Shown piece after piece: positions 56,504 to 64,000 of a DNA stretch of 64,000 nt. Source of the stretch: Eubacteriales bacterium (lineage in GTDB: Bacteria > Bacillota > Clostridia > Lachnospirales > Lachnospiraceae); the NCBI GenBank assembly GCA_030525875.1, contig JAUNDV010000003.1, positions 62,001 through 126,000 of the forward strand, read 5' to 3'. The position numbers and the translations under genes were made by a program. The notes under the pieces were generated by a model that saw nothing but the letters and a program-made list of their open reading frames with translations, was not told the origin of the DNA and did no database searches. Every line of letters begins with the position of its first letter. Position 1 is the first letter of the stretch.

Positions 56504-57262
56504 ATGAGTGTTTATGCATTATATTTTAGTCCTACAAACAGCACAAAAAAGATAACAAACATAATAGCAAATGAATTTGGCAGCTTTAAGGAAATTGATC
56601 TAAGCAAGCAGAACTTTGAATTTGATGGAGTCTTTAATGAGGAAGATATCTGCATTATCGGAGTGCCATCATATGGCGGAAGAGTACCAGCTGTTGCTAT
56701 TGAAAGAATAAAAACTCTTAACGGAAATAAGGCAAAAGCTATACTACTAGCAGTTTATGGAAATAGAGACTATGAGGATACACTTAAGGAACTGGAAGAG
56801 TGTATGACAGGTAATGGATTCAACTGTATCGCAGGAATAGCAGCGGTTGCAGAACACTCTATTATGCATCAATTTGCAACGGGACGTCCTGATGAAGAAG
56901 ATAAGCAGGAACTTGTGGATTTTTCAAAGAAAATATTGGATAAGCTAAATGCTGATGCAATACAGAATGAATTAAATTTACCGGGAAATTATCCTTATCG
57001 TGAATATAATGGGGTTCCTTTGAAACCAAAGGCTGGAAAAGCATGTACAAGCTGTGGACTATGTGCAAAGGAGTGTCCAGTAGGAGCTATTCCAATTCAG
57101 GAGCCTAACAAAACAAATAAAGATGTATGTATTTCATGTATGAGATGCATTGAGTTATGTCCTAACAAGGCAAGAAAATTAAATCCGATTTTATTAAAAG
57201 TTGCCTCTAAGAAACTTGAGAAAGTTTGTGAAACAAGAAAGAAAAATGAGCTTTTTATATAA
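56504..57262 (+). CDS. EFR1-type flavodoxin/ferredoxin fusion
   Basis: 252 residues. N-terminal flavodoxin-like fold (about 1-160) with phosphate loop 'FSPTNSTKKI' and 'VPSYGGRVPAVA', then two 4Fe-4S motifs: CTSCGLCAKECP near 183-194 and CISCMRCIELCP near 212-223. Acts as a soluble electron carrier or reductase; EFR1 family proteins are common in anaerobic Firmicutes and their partners are mostly unknown. AAGAGG precedes the ATG; a terminator follows. Confidence 0.92.
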   Translation: MSVYALYFSPTNSTKKITNIIANEFGSFKEIDLSKQNFEFDGVFNEEDICIIGVPSYGGRVPAVAIERIKTLNGNKAKAILLAVYGNRDYEDTLKELEECMTGNGFNCIAGIAAVAEHSIMHQFATGRPDEEDKQELVDFSKKILDKLNADAIQNELNLPGNYPYREYNGVPLKPKAGKACTSCGLCAKECPVGAIPIQEPNKTNKDVCISCMRCIELCPNKARKLNPILLKVASKKLEKVCETRKKNELFI

Positions 57263-57296
57263 AAAGGTAATCATTGCAAGGAATTTACAAGATATT

Positions 57297-57347
57297 AAAA
57301 CGCCGTAGTCTTACAAGAACATATTGTTCCTGTGAGCCTCGGCGTTT
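57297..57347 (+). terminator. Terminator after the EFR1 gene
   Basis: Long hairpin: outer AAAACGCCG / CGGCGTTTT, inner CTTACAAGAACA / TGTTCCTGTGAG with G-U pairs, then a T-run. The A-run on its left also allows use on the minus strand for the TtcA-like gene. Confidence 0.8.
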
Positions 57348-57421
57348 TTTTCTTCCTGTATAAATTCCAGTCTTCTTATTAGATAGAAGATTATTATTTC
57401 TAAAGAAATTATATTTTGACT

Positions 57422-58168
57422 TTATTTTTTATTATATCTTGGATTTTTTATTGCCTCAGGCCAGCCTGGAATGTTTCCATCACAAATCATTCTAAAGAGC
57501 CTTTTGTCAGCGCCTGGATTTTCTGCATAAATTTGCTTAAGCAGATTTTTGACATATTCTCTCTTAGTATTTCCATCCATAGGACATGGATTTTTACATA
57601 CTGGTAAATTCATCTTTTTTGTAAAAGAAATTATGTCAGCTTCATCCACAAAGATAAAAGGTCTTATGACATAAAGCTCAGTTCTGTCTAAGTAAGTCTT
57701 AGGAGAGAAGGAGTTAAATCTTCCTTCAAAAATCATGGACAGCATCATAGTTTCAATGAGATCATCCTTGTGATGAGCATAAGCTATTTTATTAGCACCA
57801 ATTTCCTTAGCCTTGTCATTTAATGCACCCTTACGCATCTTGGCACATAGAGCGCATGGATTTGTTTCCTTTCTCACATCGAATAAAACCTCACCGATTT
57901 GAGTACCAACTATATAGTATGGAATATCCAGGTTTTTGCACAGTTCCTTTACTGGTTCAAGATTAATATTTCCAAGTCCAAGATCAACAGTGATTGCGCT
58001 TAAGGTAAATTTCTTTGGATAAAAACGCATTAAAGCATGCATAACTATGAGCAGAGAAAGAGAGTCCTTTCCAGCTGAAACTCCAACTACAATATGATCT
58101 CCGTCTGAAATCTGTTCATATGTATCAATACCTCGTCTAGTTAAGCTTAAAAGCTGTTGTAAATCCAT
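57422..58168 (-). CDS. TtcA-family tRNA thiolase (ATP pyrophosphatase)
   Basis: 248 residues; PP-loop SAGKDS at 31-36 (SGGKDS in classical TtcA), a Cys pair in 'CALCAKMRKGALND', 'AYAHHKDDLIETMMLS' and a third Cys in 'CKNPCPMDGN'. This set is expected for TtcA-like enzymes that hold a 4Fe-4S cluster through cysteines and thiolate tRNA (s2C32 in E. coli TtcA). Clostridial relatives are often uncharacterised, so the exact nucleotide is unsure. AAAGGAT lies 9 bases before the ATG on the minus strand. Single gene. Confidence 0.85.
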   Translation of the reverse strand: MDLQQLLSLTRRGIDTYEQISDGDHIVVGVSAGKDSLSLLIVMHALMRFYPKKFTLSAITVDLGLGNINLEPVKELCKNLDIPYYIVGTQIGEVLFDVRKETNPCALCAKMRKGALNDKAKEIGANKIAYAHHKDDLIETMMLSMIFEGRFNSFSPKTYLDRTELYVIRPFIFVDEADIISFTKKMNLPVCKNPCPMDGNTKREYVKNLLKQIYAENPGADKRLFRMICDGNIPGWPEAIKNPRYNKK

Positions 58169-58371
58169 ATATTTTATATCCTTTTCATTTAGTATGATTT
58201 ATCTGTCGATTTATTATAGATGGAAAAATGAAACAATGCAAGTAAATATATTTTATGTTATCATATTAAAGATAGTGTAAATCAAATATTAAGATAACAG
58301 AAATTCTGTCAAAAATAAAAAGGATAATTTATTTAAGCTAAAGTTTAAGGCATGAATAAGAAAGCGCATAT

Positions 58372-59277
58372 ATGAAAAAATTATCAAATAACAAAGCATA
58401 TTTTCATCTTCCGGGACTATTTGAATTTTATGAGCTATATAAGCTATATCTGGAATTATATAAAAATCATAGGGAATATTTTTATGACTACTGTGAGATT
58501 GGATCAATATATGGAGCACCTTCAGACTGCATGTGGGGAGGCGGACGTATAGAAGATGCAGATACAGAGCCTAAAGAGGTTCTTTCTCTACTTAGAAAAT
58601 ATAATATTTCAGGCAGACTTACTTTCAGTAATTCACTACTTTCAAAGGAAGATCTTTCAGACAGAAAATGTAATGAAATCTGTAGATTATTCGGAAAATA
58701 CGTGAACAATGGAATTATCATACACTCTGACTTATTACTTCAATATATACAGAATTATTATCCGGATTTTTATTTTGTATCCTCCACAACAAAGGTATTA
58801 ACAAGATTTGATGAGCTTGTAAATGAAGTAAACAGAGAAGAATTTGCCTATGTCGTTCCAGATTTTAGATTAAATAAGGAATTTGATAAGCTTAAAGACC
58901 TGAATCAGGAGCAAAAGGATAAAATCGAATTTTTATGCAATGAATGCTGTTATTTTGGCTGCAAGGATAGAAAAGAATGTTATGAGGCTATAAGCAGGAA
59001 GAGTCTTGGTATAGATATGAGGGAGCATTTTTGCAAAGCACCGGAAGGAAACGAAGGCTATAGATTTTCAAAGGCAATGGAAAATCCTTCATTTATCAGT
59101 GTCAAAGATATTAATGATATATATTTACCAATGGGATTTTCTAACTTTAAGTTGGAAGGCAGAGGTTTAGGCAGTGCTTTGGTTTTGGAAATCTTACTTT
59201 ACTATATGGTAAAGCCAGAGTATCAGATACATGTAAGAGAGGCGATATATTTAGATAATATGCTGGATTTATTTTAG
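58372..59277 (+). CDS. Uncharacterised cysteine-rich protein (301 aa), possible U32-like barrel
   Basis: No signal or membrane segment. Ten cysteines, six of them in the second half: C189, C192, C193, C197, C203 and C221. Other striking stretches are 'YGAPSDCMWGGGRI' (47-60), 'LTFSNSLL' and 'NGIIIHSDLLLQYIQNYYP'. The alternation of strand-like and helix-like stretches and a late Cys cluster recall peptidase-U32/UbiU-UbiV proteins, which bind 4Fe-4S, but I do not see their diagnostic signature. Ribosome site is weak. It stands alone, divergent from the TtcA-like gene. Function unknown; a metal or Fe-S site is inferred. Confidence 0.8.
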   Translation: MKKLSNNKAYFHLPGLFEFYELYKLYLELYKNHREYFYDYCEIGSIYGAPSDCMWGGGRIEDADTEPKEVLSLLRKYNISGRLTFSNSLLSKEDLSDRKCNEICRLFGKYVNNGIIIHSDLLLQYIQNYYPDFYFVSSTTKVLTRFDELVNEVNREEFAYVVPDFRLNKEFDKLKDLNQEQKDKIEFLCNECCYFGCKDRKECYEAISRKSLGIDMREHFCKAPEGNEGYRFSKAMENPSFISVKDINDIYLPMGFSNFKLEGRGLGSALVLEILLYYMVKPEYQIHVREAIYLDNMLDLF

Positions 59278-59300
59278 GATCTATTACATTGTTACGTATA

Positions 59301-59408
59301 TCAGAAATTGGCGTTCACAAAGATGTTGAAAAACATTGAAAATTTTGGTGCAAATACTATATGATACTTACAATTCCATGTTGTATGTGATAAACTGTTG
59401 TTGTCCAT
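59301..59408 (-). pseudogene. tnpA: IS200 transposase remnant (N-terminal 22 residues)
   Basis: Reads MDNNSLSHTTWNCKYH followed by IVFAPK, the N-terminus of the Y1 (HUH) transposase TnpA of IS200 elements as I recall it. From base 59342 downward the frame continues for 13 unrelated residues to a stop at 59301. The HUH motif and catalytic Tyr are missing, so no activity is possible. CCTCC/GGAGG complementarity between 59471-59475 and the ribosome site at 59419-59423 matches the known ribosome-site sequestration of IS200 mRNA. Confidence 0.82.
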
Positions 59409-59591
59409 TTGGGCATTTCCTCCTTTGACCTAATTTAAACGGTTGGCGAACCTGTTTTCATTATATCATTGGAGGTCTTTTTTCATAACGCTAAAGCTTC
59501 TTCTTCCACCTGCATAGCAGGTGGTTTATTGTTTTATAAAGTTCGTTTTTGCTTTTATCAAAAACTCTCATTCTAAAACAGGGCTTTGCCC
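59301..59591 (-). mobile_element. Truncated IS200/IS605-family element (left end plus tnpA start)
   Basis: This is the only gene-free stretch over 300 bases. Read on the minus strand it has a hairpin CCACCTGC-TAT-GCAGGTGG (59506-59524), a TATAAT box (about 59460-59465), a second small hairpin GGTT/AACC (59443-59454), AAAGGAGG as ribosome site and the first 22 codons of an IS200 transposase, after which the match stops. A further small hairpin GGGC/GCCC lies at 59581-59591. The element is therefore a dead left-end fragment. The exact outer boundary is not determined. Confidence 0.8.
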
Positions 59592-59595
59592 TAAC

Positions 59596-59641
59596 AAAAA
59601 GAGGGATGTGAAAAAACTCGATTGAGTTTTTCACATCCCTC
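59596..59641 (-). terminator. Strong terminator of the lyase-permease unit
   Basis: Stem of 18 bp (GAGGGATGTG...CACATCCCTC outer arms, CTC/GAG closing) with a GATT loop and one bulged A; on the minus strand it is followed by CTTTTTG. It lies 21 bases after the permease stop. Confidence 0.85.
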
Positions 59642-59661
59642 AAAAATAACTTCATTAAATA

Positions 59662-60967
59662 TTACTTTTCTGTATAACTAGGTTTAAGATGAACCTTGCT
59701 GTTCATTGCAAATGCTGCGATTACAGAAATTATAAGGATAACAATGTTACCAATAATCTGTGGGAGAGATGTTGATACAAGAAGTATAACAACTGAAAGC
59801 AATGCAATGATTATTGAAAGTGCACATACTACCTTAAGCTTTGTATCCGATACATGGAAAGCAGATTTGTTCCAAAGTTCAGGAAGTTTTTTAGGAAGAT
59901 TTAATGCAGCCATAGCTATAACCATACGAATAATAGTAAAGAGAATTACTGTACTATTAGCAACTGTATTAAGATCAAGTCCTATAATTATTGGAACGAT
60001 ACCAATGAGATAGAAGATGAGAAGTATATATGGAAAACTTCCATATTTTTCATTCTTTTTAGCAATCTGCTTTGGAAGCCATCCATCTTCACAAGCCTTG
60101 GCAACAGGGTAGCAGAGCATTCCAATATTGAAATTAAGTGTTGTAAGTAAGGCAAACATAGCACCACCAACAACAAAGAAGGTATAAACTGTTTTAGGCA
60201 TAAATGCTGCAGCAGAAACGCTCAAAGGCTGATTTGCAACCTGTTCTACAGGAAGAACTCCGGCTGCTACTGTAGACATGATAGCATAATACTACAGATG
60301 CAGTAGAAGCAATTATTACAAATGGAATATCCTTTGTAGGATTTTTTGCTTCAGAGCTGTAGTTTACAACATACTGGGCACCGCCGGTTGCAAATGTAAG
60401 GTAAATAGAAGCAAGTATAAAGCCAGTAGGACCTTTTGTAAGGAATCCGTTAGTAAAGTAGTCTGACTGCACATGGCCTAAACCAAGGGCAATATATGCT
60501 GCAATTGCAATGGCAAGGACAACGCAAAGAATATTCTGAAGTCTGGCTGCCTGCTTAACACCGAAGAAATGCATTCCAAACAGAATTGTCAGAACGACGA
60601 AGCAAATAAGTTTTGCATTTACTCCGGGAAAGATTGAAAGAAAGTAATCCGCAAATGATAAGGTAAACATGCTTATAGCAAGAGTTGTAAAAAGCTGTAT
60701 ATAAACATAAATACCTGCCCAGCGCTGCCCGTTTAATACAGCAATCTGGCTGTACTGGCCACCGATGAAGTTGGCTGTTCCACCGATGTATATTTGAGGA
60801 AGCATAGCAGTAGTAATAGTGACAATTCCTGCAACTATATAAGCCAGATTGACACTTCGTCCTGTAAAACCAATAGCTATACCGGTCATAGTCATGATAC
60901 CTACTCCGATAATCTGACCTACTGCCATTGAAAAAAGATCCATACGTGATAATTTTTTGTTATCCAT
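59662..60967 (-). pseudogene. APC-superfamily amino-acid permease, frameshifted
   Basis: The 5' part (60967 downward) encodes a normal APC N-terminus: 'GQIIGVGIMTMTGIAIGF', several membrane segments and 'YSSEAKNPTKDIPF'. After the codons for Ser-Val-Val the frame leaves the family and ends in a Ser/Cys-rich nonsense tail. The second half resumes one frame over (YAIMSTVAAG...) and continues to a proper C-terminus at 59662. Dropping one of two A bases at 60288-60289 (+ strand) rejoins both frames as SVVYAIMSTVAAG, about 434 residues. There is no slippery heptamer, so mutation or a sequencing error is likelier than programmed shifting. It follows the PatB/MalY gene by 57 bases; substrate unknown, perhaps a sulphur amino acid. 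Confidence 0.88.
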
Positions 60968-61024
60968 AATGTAGTCCCCCTAATGATAACATATGCTTCT
61001 AACACATTAAAATCATGTTAGATA

Positions 61025-62215
61025 TTAACGATATAGTTCTGTTGTGATCCTGTCTAAGGCCTCTTTAAGCATGCTTCTAGGACATCCAACATTTAGTCTT
61101 AAATGCTCTTCCCCGCCTGGTCCAAACCATGGTCCAGGAACACATATTACTGAAGCCTCAAGAGTAACTCTCTTGAATATTTCAGTATCTCCAAGCCCAA
61201 GTCCTGAGAGGTCAAGCCAGCAAAGGAAGGTTCCTTCAGGTCTTATCATTTTAACCTTAGGCATCTTAGTTTTCACATAATCCTCTACAAAATCTACATT
61301 TGACTCCATGTATTCAATTTCCTGCTTAGCCCATTCAGCTCCTTCAGGAGAGTATGCAGCTGTAAGGCTCTCAATACCAAATGTATTCTTTACATCCAAA
61401 GACATAGCTACCTGCATATCTGTAAATGCTTTCCTTATATCTGGATTAGGAATAATACTTACACTTGATTTTAAACCTGCAATATTAAAGGTCTTGCCAG
61501 GTGCTGTAAGATGAATGAAATTATTAGCATATTTTTCATCCAGACTAAGAATAGGATACTGGGTGTGGCCTTTGTAAATAATATCGCCATGTATTTCATC
61601 TGAAACGAGCATAACATTGTGCTTTAAGCAGATATCAGCAACCTTTGTAAGCTCATCCTTAGTCCATACACGGCCTACAGGATTATGCGGACTGCATAAG
61701 ATCATAACTTTGTTAGATGGTTCAGCACAAAGCTTTTCAAGTTCATCAAAATTCATCTCAAAATGGTCATCACGCAATACGAGAGCATTGTTTACGACTT
61801 TGCGTTTTGCTCTTTGCACGATAGATGCAAAAGGATCATATACAGGCTGCTGGATGATAACACCATCACCTTCATTACTAAATGCTCTTATAGCAATATT
61901 AATTCCGGACACTACAGATGGAAGATATCCAATCCATGATGGGTCCACTTTCCAGTTAAATCTGTAATCCTGCCAAAAGCATACTGCTTTGAAGAAGTCG
62001 GCCATTGGAGCACAATAGCCAAAAATCTCCTTGTCAACACGGTCATGCAATGCATTAACTATGACGGGAGCACAGGCAAAATCGGTATCAGCCAGCCACA
62101 TAGGTATCATATCTTCAGGAATTGGTCTGTGAAGATATGATTCTACTGCCTTTGAATGCCACTTCATATCGTTAGTTTGCTTCCTGTCAACTATACGATC
62201 AAAGTCATAGTTCAT
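61025..62215 (-). CDS. PatB/MalY-type C-S lyase (PLP-dependent)
   Basis: 396-residue fold type I enzyme. 'PMWLADTDFACAPVIVNAL' N-terminus, 'CSPHNPVGRVWTKDEL', 'SDEIHGDIIY' and the PLP-binding Lys in 'LTAPGKTFNIAGLKSS' identify the PatB/MalY group, which cleaves cystathionine, cysteine or related thioethers to thiol, pyruvate and ammonia. The ATG at 62215 has AGGAGGT 8 bases upstream; a GTG at 62224 touches that site. A consensus promoter and operator-like repeats precede it, and the amino-acid permease follows, suggesting uptake plus breakdown of a sulphur amino acid under MarR control. Confidence 0.92.
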   Translation of the reverse strand: MNYDFDRIVDRKQTNDMKWHSKAVESYLHRPIPEDMIPMWLADTDFACAPVIVNALHDRVDKEIFGYCAPMADFFKAVCFWQDYRFNWKVDPSWIGYLPSVVSGINIAIRAFSNEGDGVIIQQPVYDPFASIVQRAKRKVVNNALVLRDDHFEMNFDELEKLCAEPSNKVMILCSPHNPVGRVWTKDELTKVADICLKHNVMLVSDEIHGDIIYKGHTQYPILSLDEKYANNFIHLTAPGKTFNIAGLKSSVSIIPNPDIRKAFTDMQVAMSLDVKNTFGIESLTAAYSPEGAEWAKQEIEYMESNVDFVEDYVKTKMPKVKMIRPEGTFLCWLDLSGLGLGDTEIFKRVTLEASVICVPGPWFGPGGEEHLRLNVGCPRSMLKEALDRITTELYR

Positions 62216-62231
62216 TAAAAACACCTCCTAA

Positions 62232-62274
62232 TAATTAGTTTAAATATTAAACAGTTTACTTGTTAAACTAATTA
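62232..62274. promoter_or_regulatory. Paired operator-like inverted repeats in front of the lyase gene
   Basis: Outer perfect 12-bp inverted repeat TAATTAGTTTAA / TTAAACTAATTA (62232-62243 with 62263-62274). It contains two dyads of the same type: GTTTAA-ATA-TTAAAC (62238-62252) and GTTTA-CTTGT-TAAAC (62254-62268), centres 16 bases apart, so two dimers could bind on nearly the same helix face region. The repeats overlap the -10 of the lyase promoter and lie downstream of it. Confidence 0.75.
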
Positions 62275-62299
62275 TATTATTTTAACAAAATGTTGTCAA
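62271..62299 (-). promoter_or_regulatory. Consensus promoter of the lyase-permease operon
   Basis: On the minus strand: TTGACA (62299-62294), 17-base spacer, TATAAT (62276-62271). Full consensus, which makes sense for a promoter held off by a repressor at the overlapping repeats. Confidence 0.85.
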
Positions 62300-62305
62300 A
62301 TGAAA

Positions 62306-62334
62306 TTGATATATTTGTATATATTTGATATAAT
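62306..62334 (+). promoter_or_regulatory. Promoter of the divergent marR gene
   Basis: TTGATA (62306-62311), 17-base spacer, TATAAT (62329-62334), 33 bases before the ATG and back-to-back with the lyase promoter. Confidence 0.8.
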
Positions 62335-62367
62335 CTACAAGAACTTAATGGATAGAGGGAAATATTA

Positions 62368-62847
62368 ATGAGTTATTTTAGCGAATTAGACAAATTAGTA
62401 GAGAATTTATACGAAGTTGAAAGAGTTATCAGAGCTATGGAGAAGCAACCGCATACTTATGGATCTGAAGAATTGCTTTATTCTGAGGAAGCACATACAT
62501 TAAAGTTAATAGCAAAAAATGAAGGAATAATCCAAAAAGAGCTTTCAGAGATTATGTACAGAACTAAGGGAGCCACATCAGTAATTATCAATAAATTAGA
62601 GAAAAAAGGCCTCATTATAAAAGCATCTGGAAATAAGGATCAAAGAAAAAACAGTCTTTATCTTACAGAAAAAGGAAAAAGAGTTAATGAGTATCATATA
62701 AAATATGATGATGAAAGACTTCCAGACTGGTATTACAATTTAAATGTAACTGAGGAAGAAATGCGAGTTGCAAATTCAGTTATTGAGAAAAGTATTAATT
62801 TATCTAAGGATATTTTAAATGGAAAATATAAGGATAATTCTTATTAA
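62368..62847 (+). CDS. MarR family regulator of the lyase-permease locus
   Basis: 159 residues, winged helix about 45-105: 'IIQKELSEIMYRTKGATSVI' recognition region and wing 'NKDQRKNSLYLTEKGKRV' (D-x-R motif). AGAGGGA precedes the ATG. Divergent position and the dyads between the genes make it the probable repressor of the C-S lyase and permease; since the dyads lie on the lyase side, its own promoter may escape strong repression. Ligand unknown. Confidence 0.9.
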   Translation: MSYFSELDKLVENLYEVERVIRAMEKQPHTYGSEELLYSEEAHTLKLIAKNEGIIQKELSEIMYRTKGATSVIINKLEKKGLIIKASGNKDQRKNSLYLTEKGKRVNEYHIKYDDERLPDWYYNLNVTEEEMRVANSVIEKSINLSKDILNGKYKDNSY

Positions 62848-62863
62848 TGATTTAGAAATATCT

Positions 62864-62901
62864 ATATTTATTCGTTAAACTATGGTTTTGCGAATAAATA
62901 T
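62864..62901. repeat. Inverted repeat before the recombinase gene
   Basis: An 11-bp perfect inverted repeat (ATATTTATTCG / CGAATAAATAT) with a 16-base centre lies 17 bases after the MarR stop and 84 before the recombinase ATG. No T-run follows. It could be an operator or a recombinase site; nothing decides between them. Confidence 0.5.
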
Positions 62902-62984
62902 GGGTTGATATATATAGTCTTAAAATATATAATAAACTTACATTTAATGAAAATATATAGTTTATTTAAGGAGTACTCTCTTTT

Positions 62985-64000
62985 ATGGCAGAATTAAGAT
63001 ATCATGATCAGCAGGCAAAATCTGATTATTATAAACTCAAGGATATATTGGATAAGCTTCCTGTTTTTTGTAAGGATTTTTTTAGAGGCATAGAACCTAG
63101 AACGCAATCACGAACAAGACTTGCTTATGCTTATGATCTAACTGTATTTTTTCAATTCTTAAAAAATACCAATCCTCTGCTCAAGGACAAAGATATTAAT
63201 TCTCTTACAGTTGACATATTGGATAAGATAACTGTTAAAGATATTGAAGAATATATGGAATATCTTAAATACAGACCAGATGAAGATAATAATGAGGTTA
63301 TAAATAAAGAAACAGGCATTAAACGTAAAATTGCATCACTGAAATCATTTTATAATTATTATTATGAAAATCAGGATATTAAGACTAATGCTCCTGCCCT
63401 TGTCAGACTGCCAAAGATAAAGCAGAAAGACATCATAAGACTTGATTATAATGAAGTTGCAAGACTTCTGGACGAGGTCGATTCTGGAGAAGGACTTACA
63501 GAAAGGCAAAAAAAATTCCATACACTTACAAGAAAAAGAGACCTCGCTCTCATCTCTCTTCTACTTGGAACCGGCATGCGTATATCAGAGTGCATAGGCA
63601 TAGATATAAATCAGATTAATTTTGAAGAAACTGCAGTAAATATACATAGGAAAGGCGGTAAAGAGGAGACAATTTATTTTAGTGATGAAGTTTTGGAACC
63701 GCTTCTCTCCTATTATGAAGAACGTAAGCACATAATACCAGCTGAGGGCTCAGAGATGGCCTTCTTCTTATCTTTACAAAATAAACGCTTAAGTGTTAGA
63801 AGTGCTGAAAAGCTTGTAAAGAAATATTCAGAAATTGTCACCCCTCTTAAGCATATTACACCGCATAAGTTAAGAAGTACTTATGGAACTCATCTGTATC
63901 AGGAAACCGGAGATATTTATCTCGTTGCTGATGTACTGGGACATGCTGATGTCAATACTACAAAAAAGCACTATGCTGCTATTGATGAGGACAGACGTAG
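62985..64000 (+). CDS. Tyrosine recombinase (XerC/D-like), 3' truncated by the window
   Basis: ATG at 62985 behind TAAGGAG; the frame is open to base 64000 (338 complete codons). N-terminal SAM-like core-binding domain (about 15-130) and catalytic domain with all key residues: Arg199 ('GTGMRISE'), His294-x-x-Arg297 ('HKLRSTYGTHL'), His320 ('LGHADVNTTKKHY') and nucleophile Tyr330. Only a few C-terminal residues are likely missing. It resembles chromosomal Xer-type recombinases in Lachnospiraceae more than phage integrases, but it follows accessory genes, so a mobile-element integrase is possible. Confidence 0.9.
   Translation, partial: MAELRYHDQQAKSDYYKLKDILDKLPVFCKDFFRGIEPRTQSRTRLAYAYDLTVFFQFLKNTNPLLKDKDINSLTVDILDKITVKDIEEYMEYLKYRPDEDNNEVINKETGIKRKIASLKSFYNYYYENQDIKTNAPALVRLPKIKQKDIIRLDYNEVARLLDEVDSGEGLTERQKKFHTLTRKRDLALISLLLGTGMRISECIGIDINQINFEETAVNIHRKGGKEETIYFSDEVLEPLLSYYEERKHIIPAEGSEMAFFLSLQNKRLSVRSAEKLVKKYSEIVTPLKHITPHKLRSTYGTHLYQETGDIYLVADVLGHADVNTTKKHYAAIDEDRR

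Noticed and set aside
60194..60310. Programmed ribosomal frameshifting in the permease
   Set aside because: No slippery heptamer, pausing stem or homopolymer at the junction; single-base insertion explains it better.
1..64000. CRISPR arrays, tRNA or rRNA genes, prophage or conjugation genes
   Set aside because: No regularly spaced repeats, no tRNA-like cloverleaf or rRNA sequence noticed, and no structural phage or conjugation genes among the coding regions.

Overview
The window is low-GC bacterial DNA from the Clostridia, most probably a Lachnospiraceae-type gut or rumen anaerobe. The basis is AT-rich Gram-positive gene structure with strong AGGAGG ribosome sites, frequent TTG/GTG starts, a pyruvate:ferredoxin oxidoreductase, VanW and EFR1-type proteins, and a mutS-mutL-miaA-miaB cluster. 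Nearly all of it is chromosomal housekeeping DNA. I saw no tRNA, rRNA, CRISPR array or prophage module.

Layout. 1-4.5 kb: truncated AI-2E/YtvI-family membrane protein, an unknown 76-residue protein, a large membrane-anchored VanW protein and a lipoprotein. 4.5-8.2 kb: single-gene nifJ/por unit with a strong extended -10 promoter and codon use typical of very high expression. 8.2-12.5 kb: MarR regulator plus two ABC half-transporters forming a heterodimeric exporter with one degenerate ATP site; a palindrome sits on the promoter. 12.5-17 kb: prs (minus strand), then der-plsY-gpsA. 17-22 kb: livJ-H-M-G-F branched-chain amino-acid uptake operon. 22-30.7 kb: beta-CASP hydrolase, rnhA, alaS, rpsU with a structured leader, phoH-ybeY and a flippase. 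30.7-44.5 kb: a tightly packed run of two flavoproteins, proB-proA, a DUF896 protein, miaB, mutS, mutL, miaA and a methionine gamma-lyase-like enzyme. 44.5-52.2 kb: radC, mreC, mreD, PBP2, rodA, mgsA and a D,D-carboxypeptidase; mreB and minCDE are not at the places they often occupy in Clostridia. 52.2-57.3 kb: P-loop protein, HlyD-like adaptor, MATE pump, YitT protein and flavodoxin/ferredoxin fusion.

The last 7 kb is the accessory-looking part: a TtcA-like enzyme, an uncharacterised cysteine-rich protein, a truncated IS200 remnant, a frameshifted amino-acid permease next to a PatB/MalY C-S lyase, a divergent MarR regulator with paired operator-like inverted repeats over the lyase promoter, and a tyrosine recombinase running off the end of the window.

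No clearly new multi-gene system stands out. The points most worth a second look are the cysteine-rich orphan at 58372-59277, the nested hairpins in front of rpsU, the MarR-controlled lyase/permease locus with its decayed permease, the missing mreB/minCDE genes, and the enlarged PBP2.
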